A stretch of 64,000 nucleotides of DNA from positions 1 through 64,000 of the forward strand of contig NZ_SPMY01000024.1 in assembly GCF_012939955.1 (NCBI RefSeq), given 5' to 3'. The position numbers and the translations under genes were made by a program. Of the stretch, positions 42,779 through 51,240 are shown piece after piece. Numbering within the stretch: the stretch's first letter is position 1; the number at the start of each line of letters is the position of its first letter. The notes beneath the pieces are model-generated. The model was not told the DNA's origin. It made no database searches and saw nothing but the letters and a program-made list of their open reading frames with translations. Origin of the DNA: Candidatus Accumulibacter phosphatis. GTDB taxonomy: Bacteria; Pseudomonadota; Gammaproteobacteria; Burkholderiales; Rhodocyclaceae.

Positions 42779-44197
42779 TCAGAGAGAATAAGTGGGCAGG
42801 ATGGCGAGCTGCTGCTCGAGGAAATTGCTGGTGCTGGTCATCCCGGAGATCAAGGTGTCGAGGGCCGTGAATTGCTTGCGATAGCGCGCTTCGATCCCCT
42901 CCAGGCGGTCCACAATCACCTCCGACTGCTTGCCGAGGCTGGCGATCGAGGTCGTGATTCCGGCGCGGCGCGCGGCGATCAGGCCGTTGCTGCCGACCAG
43001 TCCCTCGGCGGCGTCCTTGAACGCGCTGCCGAAGGCGGCTACCAGGTTGGCGACTGCCGAGAGATCCTTGCTGATCGCGGCGCTCAGCTTGGTGGAATCG
43101 ACGCTCAGGGTGCCGTTTTTCTGCAGGCTGACGCCGACGTCCGAGAGGCGCTGGAAGCTGCTGCCGGCAACTGCCGCCGGGATGTTGCCAAGGACGCTGC
43201 GAAAGCTGTTCTGCGCCGTGCGCAGGGTACTGTCGCCGTTCAGTGCGCCGGCTGTCTTGGTTGCCGCATTGTAGGTGCCGAGACTGCTGGCGGTGCTGCT
43301 GAAGTCGTTGAAGGCCTTGACCAGCGCGTTGACGCCGGTAGTCAGGCTGGAGTGGTCCTTGCTGATGGTCAGCGTCGTGCTCAGCGCCGTCGCCGGTGAT
43401 TCCGGGCCCTTGAGCAGGTTCAGGGTGATGCCGTCGATGGCCGTGCTGACCTGGTTGCTGACCCCTTCGACGGCAATGCCGTTGAGCTTGAACGCCGAGC
43501 CCTGCGCCGCCTGCGACTGCACGAAGGTGTCGCTTGGCGCCGGTGCCGCGTCGGGATCGTAGGCCAGGCCGGCGATTCCCGAGAGCTTGATGAACTGGTT
43601 GCTGCCGGCGTCGTTGCTGGTCAGCAGCAGTTGCTTGCCGGCGGTGCCGTTGATCACCAGGGCAGAAACGCCGGCGTTGGCGCCGTTGATCGCATCGCGG
43701 ATGGTCTCCGGCGTGGCGCCGTCGGCGATGCTGATGTCGGTGCTCTTGTGCGGGCTGCTGCCGCCGAGGCTGTCGAGCGACAGGGTCAGCGTGCCGCCGA
43801 GCGGCAGCGTATGGCCGGTGCCGGAGAAGGGCGTCGCGGCACCGGTGCCACTGGCGACGCTGTGCTGCCTGGCCAGCTGGTTGACTTCCAGGCTGTAGCT
43901 GCCGGCGACTGCGCTCGAAGAGGTGGTCGCCGCAGCGACCGAATAGTCGCTGAGCGTCGTTGCGAAAACGGTGAATTTCTGCGTCGCCGTCGTGCCGGTC
44001 GCCGGGACCAGGGTTCCCGCAGCGGTCTGCAACGCCGAAATCGTTCCCTGCAGCGAACCGAGCGCCGAAATCTTGGCCTGGTAGCTTGCTTCCTTCTGCG
44101 ACAAAGCGGTCAGCGGCCGTTGTTCCAGCGACATCAACTGGCTGATGATGCTGTTTACATCAAGATTCGAGCCCAGGCCCGGTGAGGAAAGCGCCAT
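42779..44197 (-). CDS. fliD: Flagellar filament capping protein FliD
   Basis: This 472-residue hook-associated protein 2 forms the filament cap. The N-terminal FliD domain (SSPGLGSNLDVNSIISQLMS, LEQRPLTALSQKEASYQAKI, FTVFATTLSDYSVAA) is followed by variable middle domains. The C-terminal domain includes HSSLTTGVNALVKAFND, TLRTAQNSFRSVLGNI and QRLSDVGVSLQKNGTLSVD. It is transcribed with fliS, fliT, fliK and the FlhB-like gene. Confidence 0.93.
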   Translation of the reverse strand: MALSSPGLGSNLDVNSIISQLMSLEQRPLTALSQKEASYQAKISALGSLQGTISALQTAAGTLVPATGTTATQKFTVFATTLSDYSVAAATTSSSAVAGSYSLEVNQLARQHSVASGTGAATPFSGTGHTLPLGGTLTLSLDSLGGSSPHKSTDISIADGATPETIRDAINGANAGVSALVINGTAGKQLLLTSNDAGSNQFIKLSGIAGLAYDPDAAPAPSDTFVQSQAAQGSAFKLNGIAVEGVSNQVSTAIDGITLNLLKGPESPATALSTTLTISKDHSSLTTGVNALVKAFNDFSSTASSLGTYNAATKTAGALNGDSTLRTAQNSFRSVLGNIPAAVAGSSFQRLSDVGVSLQKNGTLSVDSTKLSAAISKDLSAVANLVAAFGSAFKDAAEGLVGSNGLIAARRAGITTSIASLGKQSEVIVDRLEGIEARYRKQFTALDTLISGMTSTSNFLEQQLAILPTYSL

Positions 44198-44257
44198 GAT
44201 CTTCTCCTGCCGCTGCTACCGGCATGCTTGCTTGCATGGGGCACGAGCGCGCGTTGT

Positions 44258-44674
44258 TCAGGCCGTCTGCGTGACGAACAGCCCTTTGATGCTGTCCAGC
44301 GTCTTGGCGATGGCCATCATTTCTTCCGACGGCATCTGGCGGATCACTTCCTTGGTCGAGCGGTCGATGATCTTGACCACCAGTTGCCCGCTGTCGTCGT
44401 CCACGCTGAACTCGATATTGCTGTTGGTCGGTTTGACGAACTCGCGAACGCTCTGGATGGCGGTCTCGAGCTTCTCGCTGTCGGGTGGCGCCTGCACCGG
44501 CGCCTGCGCCTGCAGGTGCGCTTGTACCTGCTGCAGGGCCTGCGCCTGATTGGCCGGCGCCGCCGCGTTGTTGCCGCTGGCCGTGGCCCTTGCTTCCCGG
44601 GCGGCCGCGCTGATCGCCTGGTGGCCCTGTGGCGCTGGCGAAGAAGCTGAAGAGACTGTGGGTGGGATGTACAT
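44258..44674 (-). CDS. flaG: FlaG family flagellar protein
   Basis: This 138-residue protein has a disordered Ala/Gln/Pro-rich N-terminal half. A FlaG domain follows in the last 75 residues: FVKPTNSNIEFSVDDDSGQL, VVKIIDRSTKEVIRQMPSEE and MMAIAKTLDSIKGLF. FlaG affects filament length in several bacteria. It lies between fliC and fliD on the same strand. Confidence 0.9.
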   Translation of the reverse strand: MYIPPTVSSASSPAPQGHQAISAAAREARATASGNNAAAPANQAQALQQVQAHLQAQAPVQAPPDSEKLETAIQSVREFVKPTNSNIEFSVDDDSGQLVVKIIDRSTKEVIRQMPSEEMMAIAKTLDSIKGLFVTQTA

Positions 44675-44699
44675 CTCACACTCCTTGGTGAAGAGACGC

Positions 44700-44733
44700 C
44701 GGGGCGCGACCGCGTGACCGCGGGCGCGCCCCG
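44700..44733 (-). other. Hairpin between fliC and flaG
   Basis: CGGGGCGCG (44700-44708) pairs perfectly with CGCGCCCCG (44725-44733), with further pairing in the loop. There is no T-run. It may protect the 3' end of the abundant fliC message or partly terminate transcription before flaG. Confidence 0.55.
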
Positions 44734-44760
44734 ATGTTACCGCTATTTAAAACCTTTCGC

Positions 44761-46302
44761 TTAGCCGCGCAACAGCGAGAGCACGTTCTGTGGCAGCGAG
44801 TTGGCTTGCGCGAGCATCGCCGTACCGGCCTGCTGCAGGATTTGCGAACGCGTCAGGTTGGCCGTTTCCGCCGCGAAGTCGGCATCGACGATGCGGCTCC
44901 GTGAGGCCGAGAGGTTCTCCGACGTCGTTTGCAGGCTGGAAACCACCGAAGCGAAACGGTTCTGATACGAACCGAGCGAAACGCGAGCGTTGCTCACCGT
45001 GGCCAGGGCGCCGTCGATGGCTGACAGGGCGTTGGTCGCGGAGTTGGCGGTGAGGACACTCACGTTGGCGATGCTGGAAACCGTTGATGACACCGTAGCG
45101 TTCGTGACGCCGCCTCCGGCAGCAAAACCAGCATAGTCAGCGTGCGCGCCGCCCCAGACAATTCCGTCGGTGCTGGTGCTGTTCAAGGTCACGGTGCCGT
45201 GATTGGCTTCGGCTGTCGCAGTTTGGAGGTCACCCGCTTTTGTTCCGACATTGGCGTCTGCGAGACCCGTTTGTGCGAGAAAGTCGTCTCTGTCACTGTC
45301 CGCGGTAGCATCGTCGACTGCTGTGCCGTTCAGGCCAATACTGATATCGCGTCCGTCGGCGGCGGTCAATGTCAGCTTGCCGTCGGTTGCGTTAGCGGAA
45401 GCGGTAACCCCGGTTTGTGTTGCGATGGCGTTGATGGCGGCGGCGATGTTGGCACCTTGGCCAGCACCAGTCGTGCCGTCGGCAATCGCGCCGACTTTGA
45501 TGCCATTGATGCTGAAGGTGTTCGCGGCAATTGCGCCAGCGTCTGTATCATCTATTGCTGCTCCTTCGACCTTGTTGGGATCGGCTGTGGCGGTCACACC
45601 CGAGTTGGACGAGATGCCGTTGATCGCCGCAGCGATCGAGAAGGCGCTGGCAGCGCTCTGGCCAGGGCCGCTACCGAGGGAAGAGGCACCGACCTGGAAG
45701 CCGTTCAGCGTCAGGTCGCCAGCGGAGAGTGCGTCGGAAGTTGCCGTGCCTTGCTTGGTAGCCGCAAAACTGGTGCCGGTGCCGCCGAGGGCCGAGGTGC
45801 GCGCGCTGCCGATCGCGGTGATGGTCAGGCGGTCGTTGGTCGTACCGTTGGCGCCGATCTGGAAGTTCTGGGCGACGAAGGAGCCATCGAGGAGTTTGGT
45901 GCCGTTGAAGGAGGAATTCTGTGCGACGCGGTCGATTTCGGCGGCCAGCGACTGGACTTCGAGGTTGAGTGCCTCGCGGTCGGATGCGGAGTTGGTGGCG
46001 TTGCCGGCCTGGACGGCGAGTTCGCGCATCCGCTGCAGGTTGTTGCCGATCTGATCGAGGTCGCCTTCAGCCGTTTGCGCCAGCGAGATGCCGTCGTTGG
46101 CATTGCGTGTCGCCTGGTTGATACCGCGGATCTGGGCGTTCATGCGGTCGGAGATGGCCAAGCCGGCGGCGTCGTCCTTGGCGCTGTTGATGCGCAGGCC
46201 GGACGAGAGGCGTTGCAGGGAAGTCGCCAGTGAGGTCTGCGACATGTTGAGGCTACGCTGTGAGTTGAGCGAGGCGACGTTGGTATTGATGACTTGGGGC
46301 AT
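44761..46302 (-). CDS. fliC: Flagellin
   Basis: This 513-residue filament subunit has a conserved N-terminal D0/D1 (PQVINTNVASLNSQRSLNMS, LQRLSSGLRINSAKDDAAGL) and C-terminal D1/D0 (SLGSYQNRFASVVSSLQTT, LTRSQILQQAGTAMLAQANS, LPQNVLSLLRG). The surface-exposed middle (about 190-400) is Ala/Thr/Gly-rich. It contains two flagellin_IN-like repeats, LTLNGFQVGAS and FSINGIKVGAI, each followed by an AAAIN-type helix. A sigma28-like promoter lies 112 bases upstream. Confidence 0.95.
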   Translation of the reverse strand: MPQVINTNVASLNSQRSLNMSQTSLATSLQRLSSGLRINSAKDDAAGLAISDRMNAQIRGINQATRNANDGISLAQTAEGDLDQIGNNLQRMRELAVQAGNATNSASDREALNLEVQSLAAEIDRVAQNSSFNGTKLLDGSFVAQNFQIGANGTTNDRLTITAIGSARTSALGGTGTSFAATKQGTATSDALSAGDLTLNGFQVGASSLGSGPGQSAASAFSIAAAINGISSNSGVTATADPNKVEGAAIDDTDAGAIAANTFSINGIKVGAIADGTTGAGQGANIAAAINAIATQTGVTASANATDGKLTLTAADGRDISIGLNGTAVDDATADSDRDDFLAQTGLADANVGTKAGDLQTATAEANHGTVTLNSTSTDGIVWGGAHADYAGFAAGGGVTNATVSSTVSSIANVSVLTANSATNALSAIDGALATVSNARVSLGSYQNRFASVVSSLQTTSENLSASRSRIVDADFAAETANLTRSQILQQAGTAMLAQANSLPQNVLSLLRG

Positions 46303-46413
46303 TTTGCTTCTCCTATCACTGTCAATTTGACTTCAGACTTCAGTTGCCGGTGACTGCCTGGCGAGGCTTCTGCCGGTCGATCCTGTGTGGCGATTTGTTC
46401 GCTGACAACTTTA

Positions 46414-46440
46414 CTTACGACGGCCTGCCGGAAAACTTTA
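46414..46440 (-). promoter_or_regulatory. Sigma28 (FliA)-type promoter for fliC
   Basis: On the minus strand TAAAGTTT (46440-46433) is an exact -35 match to the FliA consensus. After 11 bases comes GTCGTAAG (46421-46414), a partial match to GCCGATAA. Spacing and position, about 110 bases upstream of the fliC start, support the call. Confidence 0.65.
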
Positions 46441-46574
46441 GTAATTTTCTTTGTGCGCGCCGTGTAAGACTTTTAGCGGCATCCGGGCGGCGAAGTTGAG
46501 GGCCGGGAGGCAAGAAATGACCGCCTGCGACAGCTTGGCAGTAAGCCCCGGCGGCCTCGTTCAGCCACCGCTCT

Positions 46575-46713
46575 GCTCCCCTCCACCCTTGCGGGGGAGG
46601 GGGTTGGGGGAGAGGGGGGCTTTCCTGGTCAGGCCTGTTTCGGGAGTGGCGATTGCCACTGGCCCCCTCTCCCCAACCCCTCTCCCGCGAGTGGCGAGGG
46701 GCGAGGGGCTATT
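46575..46713 (+). repeat. Inverted-repeat element, family B copy 2
   Basis: The left arm (CTCCCCTCCACCCTTGCGGG and on to about 46620) and right arm (CCCCCTCTCCCCAACCCCTC and on to about 46713) are complementary over roughly 45 bases with mismatches. They enclose about 40 bases. It ends GAGGGGCTATTGGCG, like copy 1. It sits between divergently transcribed fliC and surE. Confidence 0.7.
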
Positions 46714-46776
46714 GGCGCACTGCTTGCTCTTCCGCCGGGCGCGCGAACTGAGTTTTCCGTGTCCGGCGCAGGCGGT

Positions 46777-46933
46777 TATAATTGACGTCGGCGTAGTGGT
46801 GGTGGTCGGGTCTCGCGGAATGTCGCCGGCAAAGGTTTTCTGCAAAGGCTGCCGGGCGCTGTCCTGTGCGCTCCGGGCGAGCGACAATCGCCCGCGCCGA
46901 TTTTGATAAGGCCGGCAGCTTGCCGGTTTTTTT
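46777..46933 (+). ncRNA. Candidate short RNA or surE leader (promoter plus terminator)
   Basis: A perfect TATAAT (46777-46782) is followed by about 125 GC-rich bases with no open frame. Then comes an intrinsic terminator: CCGGCA (46912-46917), GCT loop, TGCCGG (46921-46926), seven Ts (46927-46933). The terminator lies 27 bases before surE on the same strand. This is either a small RNA of about 145 nt or a leader that attenuates the surE-pcm-nlpD-rpoS operon. The -35 (TTTCCG, 46754-46759) is weak. Confidence 0.4.
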
Positions 46934-46959
46934 GTCCCTTTGCCCGTGTTCGTGGATTG

Positions 46960-47706
46960 ATGATGCGCATCCTGCTCTGCAATGATGATGGTTACTTCGC
47001 ACCCGGGATCGAGCACCTGGCACGGGTGCTGTCGGACATCGCGGAGATCACCGTTGTCGCTCCCGAACGCGATCGTAGCGGGGCGAGCAATTCGCTGACC
47101 CTGGATCGGCCCCTGTCGCTGAAGCGTGCCGCCAATGGTTTTTACTACGTCAACGGGACGCCGACCGACTGCGTGCATCTGGCGGTCACCGGCATGTTCG
47201 ACGAATTGCCGGACATGGTGCTTTCGGGCATCAATATTGGCGCCAACATGGGCGACGACACGATCTACTCGGGGACCGTCGCCGCGGCTACCGAGGGCTT
47301 TCTGCTCGGCGTTCCCGCGCTGGCGATTTCGCTGTGCAGCAAGGCGGGGGAGCATTACGCGACCGCCGCAAGGGTGGCGCTCGATTTGGTGGTCATGCTG
47401 CAGAAACAGGCGCTGCGTGAGCCGGTGCTGCTCAACGTCAATGTTCCCGATGTGCCCTACGAGGAATTGCGCGAGACCGTTGTTACCCGTCTTGGCAAAC
47501 GCCACAAGGCGGAGCCGGTGGTGCGCGCGCTGTCGCCACGGCACGAGACCGTTTACTGGGTCGGTGCTGCGGGCGAGGCGCAGGATGCCGGCGAGGGGAC
47601 CGATTTCCATGCCGTGCAGAACAAGCAGGTTTCGCTGACTCCGCTGCAGGTCGATCTGACCCACAACGCCCAGCTGGCGCTGCTGCGTGGCTGGTTGGCA
47701 GCATGA
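46960..47706 (+). CDS. surE: 5'/3'-nucleotidase SurE
   Basis: This stationary-phase survival nucleotidase has metal motif [63 protein letters not shown] and AATEGFLLG. It has about 248 residues. ATG 46960 and 46963 are adjacent in-frame candidates; relatives begin MRILL, favouring 46963. It overlaps pcm by ATGA and starts the surE-pcm-nlpD-rpoS operon. Confidence 0.94.
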   Translation: MMRILLCNDDGYFAPGIEHLARVLSDIAEITVVAPERDRSGASNSLTLDRPLSLKRAANGFYYVNGTPTDCVHLAVTGMFDELPDMVLSGINIGANMGDDTIYSGTVAAATEGFLLGVPALAISLCSKAGEHYATAARVALDLVVMLQKQALREPVLLNVNVPDVPYEELRETVVTRLGKRHKAEPVVRALSPRHETVYWVGAAGEAQDAGEGTDFHAVQNKQVSLTPLQVDLTHNAQLALLRGWLAA

Positions 47707-48362
47707 ATCGCGTCGTTTCCGGAACGGGCATGACTTCGCAGCGCACGCGGGCGCGGATGATCGAGCGCTTGCGCGAGCAGGGAATCGACGATGAAGAAGT
47801 GCTGGCGGCGATCGCCGCCGTACCGCGCCATGTCTTTGTTGAAGAGGCGCTGGCCTCGCGCGCTTACGAGGATACCGCGCTGCCGCTGGGTTTTGCGCAA
47901 ACGATCTCGCAGCCTTATGTGGTGGCACGGATGATCGAGGCGCTCTGTGCGGGTGGTCGCCCGCTGGGCAAGACGCTGGAGATCGGCGCCGGCTGCGGTT
48001 ATCAGGCGGCGGTGCTGGCGCAGTTGACGGATGAGGTTTTTGCCATCGAGCGCATCGCGCCCTTGCTGGCCAAGGCCCGGCTCAACCTGCGCGCGATCAA
48101 GCAGCTCAAGATTCGCCTGAAGCACGCTGACGGTCGCCTGGGCCTGCCTGAAGCCGCGCCTTTTGACAGCATCATCGTCGCCGCGGCGGCGGCGCGTGTG
48201 CCCGCGGCATTGGTGCAGCAACTCGCGCCCGGCGGGCGGATGATCCTGCCGCTGGGGGTGGCGACGCAGCAGTTGATGTTGATCGAAAAGCAGGGCGAGG
48301 CGCTTGTCGAAACCCGTCTCGATGCCGTGCGTTTCGTTCCGCTATTGACGGGAATCGAATGA
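47703..48362 (+). CDS. pcm: Protein-L-isoaspartate O-methyltransferase
   Basis: The enzyme methylates isoaspartyl residues in damaged proteins, starting their repair. The 219-residue protein has [38 protein letters not shown], the SAM motif [17 protein letters not shown], and [12 protein letters not shown]. It overlaps surE and nlpD by 4 bases on each side. Confidence 0.94.
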   Translation: MNRVVSGTGMTSQRTRARMIERLREQGIDDEEVLAAIAAVPRHVFVEEALASRAYEDTALPLGFAQTISQPYVVARMIEALCAGGRPLGKTLEIGAGCGYQAAVLAQLTDEVFAIERIAPLLAKARLNLRAIKQLKIRLKHADGRLGLPEAAPFDSIIVAAAAARVPAALVQQLAPGGRMILPLGVATQQLMLIEKQGEALVETRLDAVRFVPLLTGIE

Positions 48363-49219
48363 AGGATAAGGGCTTTTTCTCTGCTCGTGGGTCCGTACCG
48401 GGATGCCCGGGGTGTCTGGCCTTGCTGGCCGTGCTGCTGCTCGCCGGCTGTGCCAGCCAGCCGCCGTCGGCGGTCAGCGATGGCGCTGCTGTCGCTTCCG
48501 GCAAGGACGTCTATGTCGTCAAGAGGGGCGATACCTTGCACTCCATCGCCGCCGCGCTGGGCGTGGATTTCCGCAGCCTGGTGATCTGGAACAATATCGA
48601 CAATCCGAATCACATTGTTGTCGGGCAGGGGCTGCGTACGCAGTCGCCGGGATCTTCGTCGGTCGAGCTGCAAAGCCAGAGCGGCAGCGGCGACACCCTG
48701 AAACGTGAGCCGCAGGTGGGCAAGGAAAGCTACTCTGAGCAGACCCTGGCACGGGCTCTTGCACAGGTGCAGCGGAAGACGCCGGCAGCCACCTCGAAAG
48801 CTGCGCCTGCGCCTGCGGCAGACGCCAAGGCGGAGGCTGCTGCGGACAGTGCCAACAGCAACTGGATCTGGCCGGCCAGCGGCAAGGTGGTCGGTACCTT
48901 CAGCGAAGGCGGCGCCAAGGGCATCGATATCGCCGGCGCGGCGGGTGACCCGGTGCTGGCCGTCAGCGACGGCAAGGTGGTGTATAGCGGCACTGGCTTG
49001 CGTGGCTACGGCAAACTGGTGATCGTCAAGCACAGCAGCACTTACCTGACGGCCTACGCGCATAACCAGAAGATTTTGGTAAAGGAAGACCAGAGCGTCG
49101 TCAAGGGGCAGAAGATCGCTGAAATGGGTAATACGGATGCCGACCAGGTGAAGTTGCACTTCGAGGTCCGCAAGCAGGGCCGGCCGGTCGATCCACTGAA
49201 GCATTTACCGGCGCGCTGA
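48359..49219 (+). CDS. nlpD: Murein hydrolase activator NlpD
   Basis: This 286-residue lipoprotein has lipobox LLLAGC (Cys about 31). A LysM domain follows ([39 protein letters not shown]), then an Ala-rich linker and a degenerate M23 peptidase domain ([58 protein letters not shown]). The HxxxD metal site is not intact in the GID region, as in activator-type LytM proteins, so it probably activates amidases during division. The rpoS promoter often lies inside nlpD. Confidence 0.92.
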   Translation: MKDKGFFSARGSVPGCPGCLALLAVLLLAGCASQPPSAVSDGAAVASGKDVYVVKRGDTLHSIAAALGVDFRSLVIWNNIDNPNHIVVGQGLRTQSPGSSSVELQSQSGSGDTLKREPQVGKESYSEQTLARALAQVQRKTPAATSKAAPAPAADAKAEAAADSANSNWIWPASGKVVGTFSEGGAKGIDIAGAAGDPVLAVSDGKVVYSGTGLRGYGKLVIVKHSSTYLTAYAHNQKILVKEDQSVVKGQKIAEMGNTDADQVKLHFEVRKQGRPVDPLKHLPAR

Positions 49220-49225
49220 TCGCCA

Positions 49226-50203
49226 ATGTCCGGACGCTTCGATTCCGATGCCGACTCTGATCGTGAGGGTCGCCTGGAGAGTTATCTCGACGAACCGGAG
49301 TTTTTAGGCGCTGAGCCGCTCCCGCTCGTCGAGCCGGAGTCCGAAGAGGCTTTGCAGTCGCCCGAAGCCGAACTGCTCAACGACGTCACCCAGCACTACC
49401 TGAACGACATCGGCGCCAAGCCGCTGTTTTCGCCGGCCGAGGAAGCGGCCTGGGCACGACGCGCCCGGGCCGGAGAGTTTTCGGCGCGGCAGAAGATGAT
49501 CGAGCACAACCTGCGCCTGGTGGTGAACATCGCCAAGCACTATCTCAACCGTGGTATGCCCCTGCTCGACCTGATCGAAGAGGGGAATCTCGGGCTGATC
49601 CATGCGATAGAAAAATTCGAGCCCGATCGTGGCTTTCGTTTCTCGACCTATGCCACCTGGTGGATCCGGCAAGGCATCGCTCGGGCGATCATGAATCAAT
49701 CGCGGACGATCCGCCTGCCGGTGCACGTGGTCAAGGAAATCAACATCGTGCTGCGCGCTGTTCGCCACCTGGAAGCGGCGAACGGGCGGGATATCGGCGT
49801 CGACCAGATCGCGCATCTGATTGACCGCCCAGTCGAGGACGTGCGCCGCGTGTTGGCCCTCAACGAGCGCATCGCTTCGCTTGATGCGCCGCTACAGGTC
49901 GACCCCAGTCGCACCATCGGCGAGGTGATCGCCGATGACAGCCTGATGGATCCCGACGAACTGTTGCAGTGCAGCGAGGTGGGTGACCTGCTCGGTACAT
50001 GGGTGGGGCAACTCGCCGAGAAACAGCAGCAGGTGCTGCAACGCCGCTACGGACTTGACGGTGGCGAGACATCCACCCTCGAGGAAATCGCCCGCGACCT
50101 GAACCTGACTCGCGAACGCGTTCGCCAGATTCAGATCGAAGCGCTCGATCAGCTACGGCGCATCATTCGACGCGGCGGCGTGACGCGCGACAACCTGCTC
50201 TAG
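49226..50203 (+). CDS. rpoS: RNA polymerase sigma factor RpoS
   Basis: This stationary-phase sigma factor has 325 residues. Region 1.2 is [20 protein letters not shown]. Region 2 is [20 protein letters not shown] then [20 protein letters not shown], with [20 protein letters not shown]. Region 3 follows [11 protein letters not shown], and region 4.2 is [20 protein letters not shown]. It is 6 bases after nlpD. Its TAG overlaps the stop codon of the convergent mltB (shared CTAG). Confidence 0.95.
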   Translation: MSGRFDSDADSDREGRLESYLDEPEFLGAEPLPLVEPESEEALQSPEAELLNDVTQHYLNDIGAKPLFSPAEEAAWARRARAGEFSARQKMIEHNLRLVVNIAKHYLNRGMPLLDLIEEGNLGLIHAIEKFEPDRGFRFSTYATWWIRQGIARAIMNQSRTIRLPVHVVKEINIVLRAVRHLEAANGRDIGVDQIAHLIDRPVEDVRRVLALNERIASLDAPLQVDPSRTIGEVIADDSLMDPDELLQCSEVGDLLGTWVGQLAEKQQQVLQRRYGLDGGETSTLEEIARDLNLTRERVRQIQIEALDQLRRIIRRGGVTRDNLL

Positions 50204-51240
50204 CGCGTCGCTGCCAGCCGGTTGTGGCGCACTTCGCGCACGACTTCTGCCAGCTGGAAAACCGACATCGCGTAGAAGCTCGAGCGGTTGTAGCGGGTAA
50301 TCACGTAGAAGTTGTCGAAGCCGAGCCAGTATTGTGTTGGCCGGCCCGGCGTTTCCAGATCGATCAGCGCTGCCGCTCGCTGGGCGTCGGCGTCGGCTGG
50401 GCGGGCCATGAAGACGCCGCGCGCGCTCAGTTCCTGGACCGTCAGCGCAGGCTTGATTCCGGCTGCGATCAGCGCTGCGGGGTCGCCGTCGACGCGTGCC
50501 GGCACGGCCACCGGAGCGCCTTTCTGCCAACCATACTGCTGCAGGTAGCGAGCCACGCTGCCGATGGCGTCGGCGGTGCTGTGGCGCAGGTCAATACGAC
50601 CATCGCCATCGAAGTCCACCGCGTAGTTGCGCTGGCTGCTGGGCATGAACTGCGGGATGCCCATGGCGCCGGCGTAGGAACCCTGGATGGCGAGCGGGTC
50701 GTCGCCGTTTTCGCGGCTCAGGAGCAAGAAGTTTTCGAGCTCGCTGCGAAAGAATTCGGCTCGCGGCGGGTAATCGAAAGCCAGTGAGGCGAGGGCTTCA
50801 AGGACGCTGAAACTGCCGGTGTTTTGTCCGTACGAAGTCTCGACGCCGATGATGGCGACGATGATTTCGGCGGGAACGCCGTAGATTGCTTCGGCCCGCT
50901 GCAGGAGGGCGCCGTTCTCTTCCCAGAAGCGCAGGCCACCCGCTTCGCGCGGGCCGTTGACGAAGCGTTGCCGGTAGCTTTGCCACGAGCGCTGTTTGCT
51001 CGGGCGGGCCGGCGGGCGGATCAGGCGCAACACCGTGGCGTTCGAGTGAATGCTGGCGAACTGGCTGGTCAATGCGCTGATGTCGAAGCCGTGCTGCTTG
51101 TGCATGTCGACGATGAAGGCCTGCACCTCTGCTTGTTCGCTGAAGGCGGCGGACTGCTGGGCGTGGCCGGAAAGTGGCAGCAGAGTGGTGAGCAGAGCAG
51201 CGAGCAGGCGGCAGCGCAGGCCGGTGAGTGTTCTTTTCAA
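50200..51240 (-). CDS. mltB: Lytic murein transglycosylase B-like
   Basis: The enzyme cleaves peptidoglycan to 1,6-anhydromuropeptides. The 346-residue protein has a signal peptide ([16 protein letters not shown]). The catalytic Glu lies in [16 protein letters not shown]. Family motifs [20 protein letters not shown] and [20 protein letters not shown] follow, with [20 protein letters not shown] near the end. Start is TTG (51240) with AAGGAG 9 bases upstream. No lipobox is obvious, so it may be soluble periplasmic. It overlaps tgpA by 4 bases. Confidence 0.9.
   Translation of the reverse strand: MKRTLTGLRCRLLAALLTTLLPLSGHAQQSAAFSEQAEVQAFIVDMHKQHGFDISALTSQFASIHSNATVLRLIRPPARPSKQRSWQSYRQRFVNGPREAGGLRFWEENGALLQRAEAIYGVPAEIIVAIIGVETSYGQNTGSFSVLEALASLAFDYPPRAEFFRSELENFLLLSRENGDDPLAIQGSYAGAMGIPQFMPSSQRNYAVDFDGDGRIDLRHSTADAIGSVARYLQQYGWQKGAPVAVPARVDGDPAALIAAGIKPALTVQELSARGVFMARPADADAQRAAALIDLETPGRPTQYWLGFDNFYVITRYNRSSFYAMSVFQLAEVVREVRHNRLAATR

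Noticed and set aside
45142-46233. 363-codon plus-strand frame opposite fliC
   Set aside because: Cys/Gly/Val-rich antisense of flagellin. The minus strand encodes canonical flagellin ends.
40417-46713. CRISPR array from the repeated C/G-rich words
   Set aside because: Only two long imperfect inverted repeats 6 kb apart, with no regularly spaced units and no cas genes.
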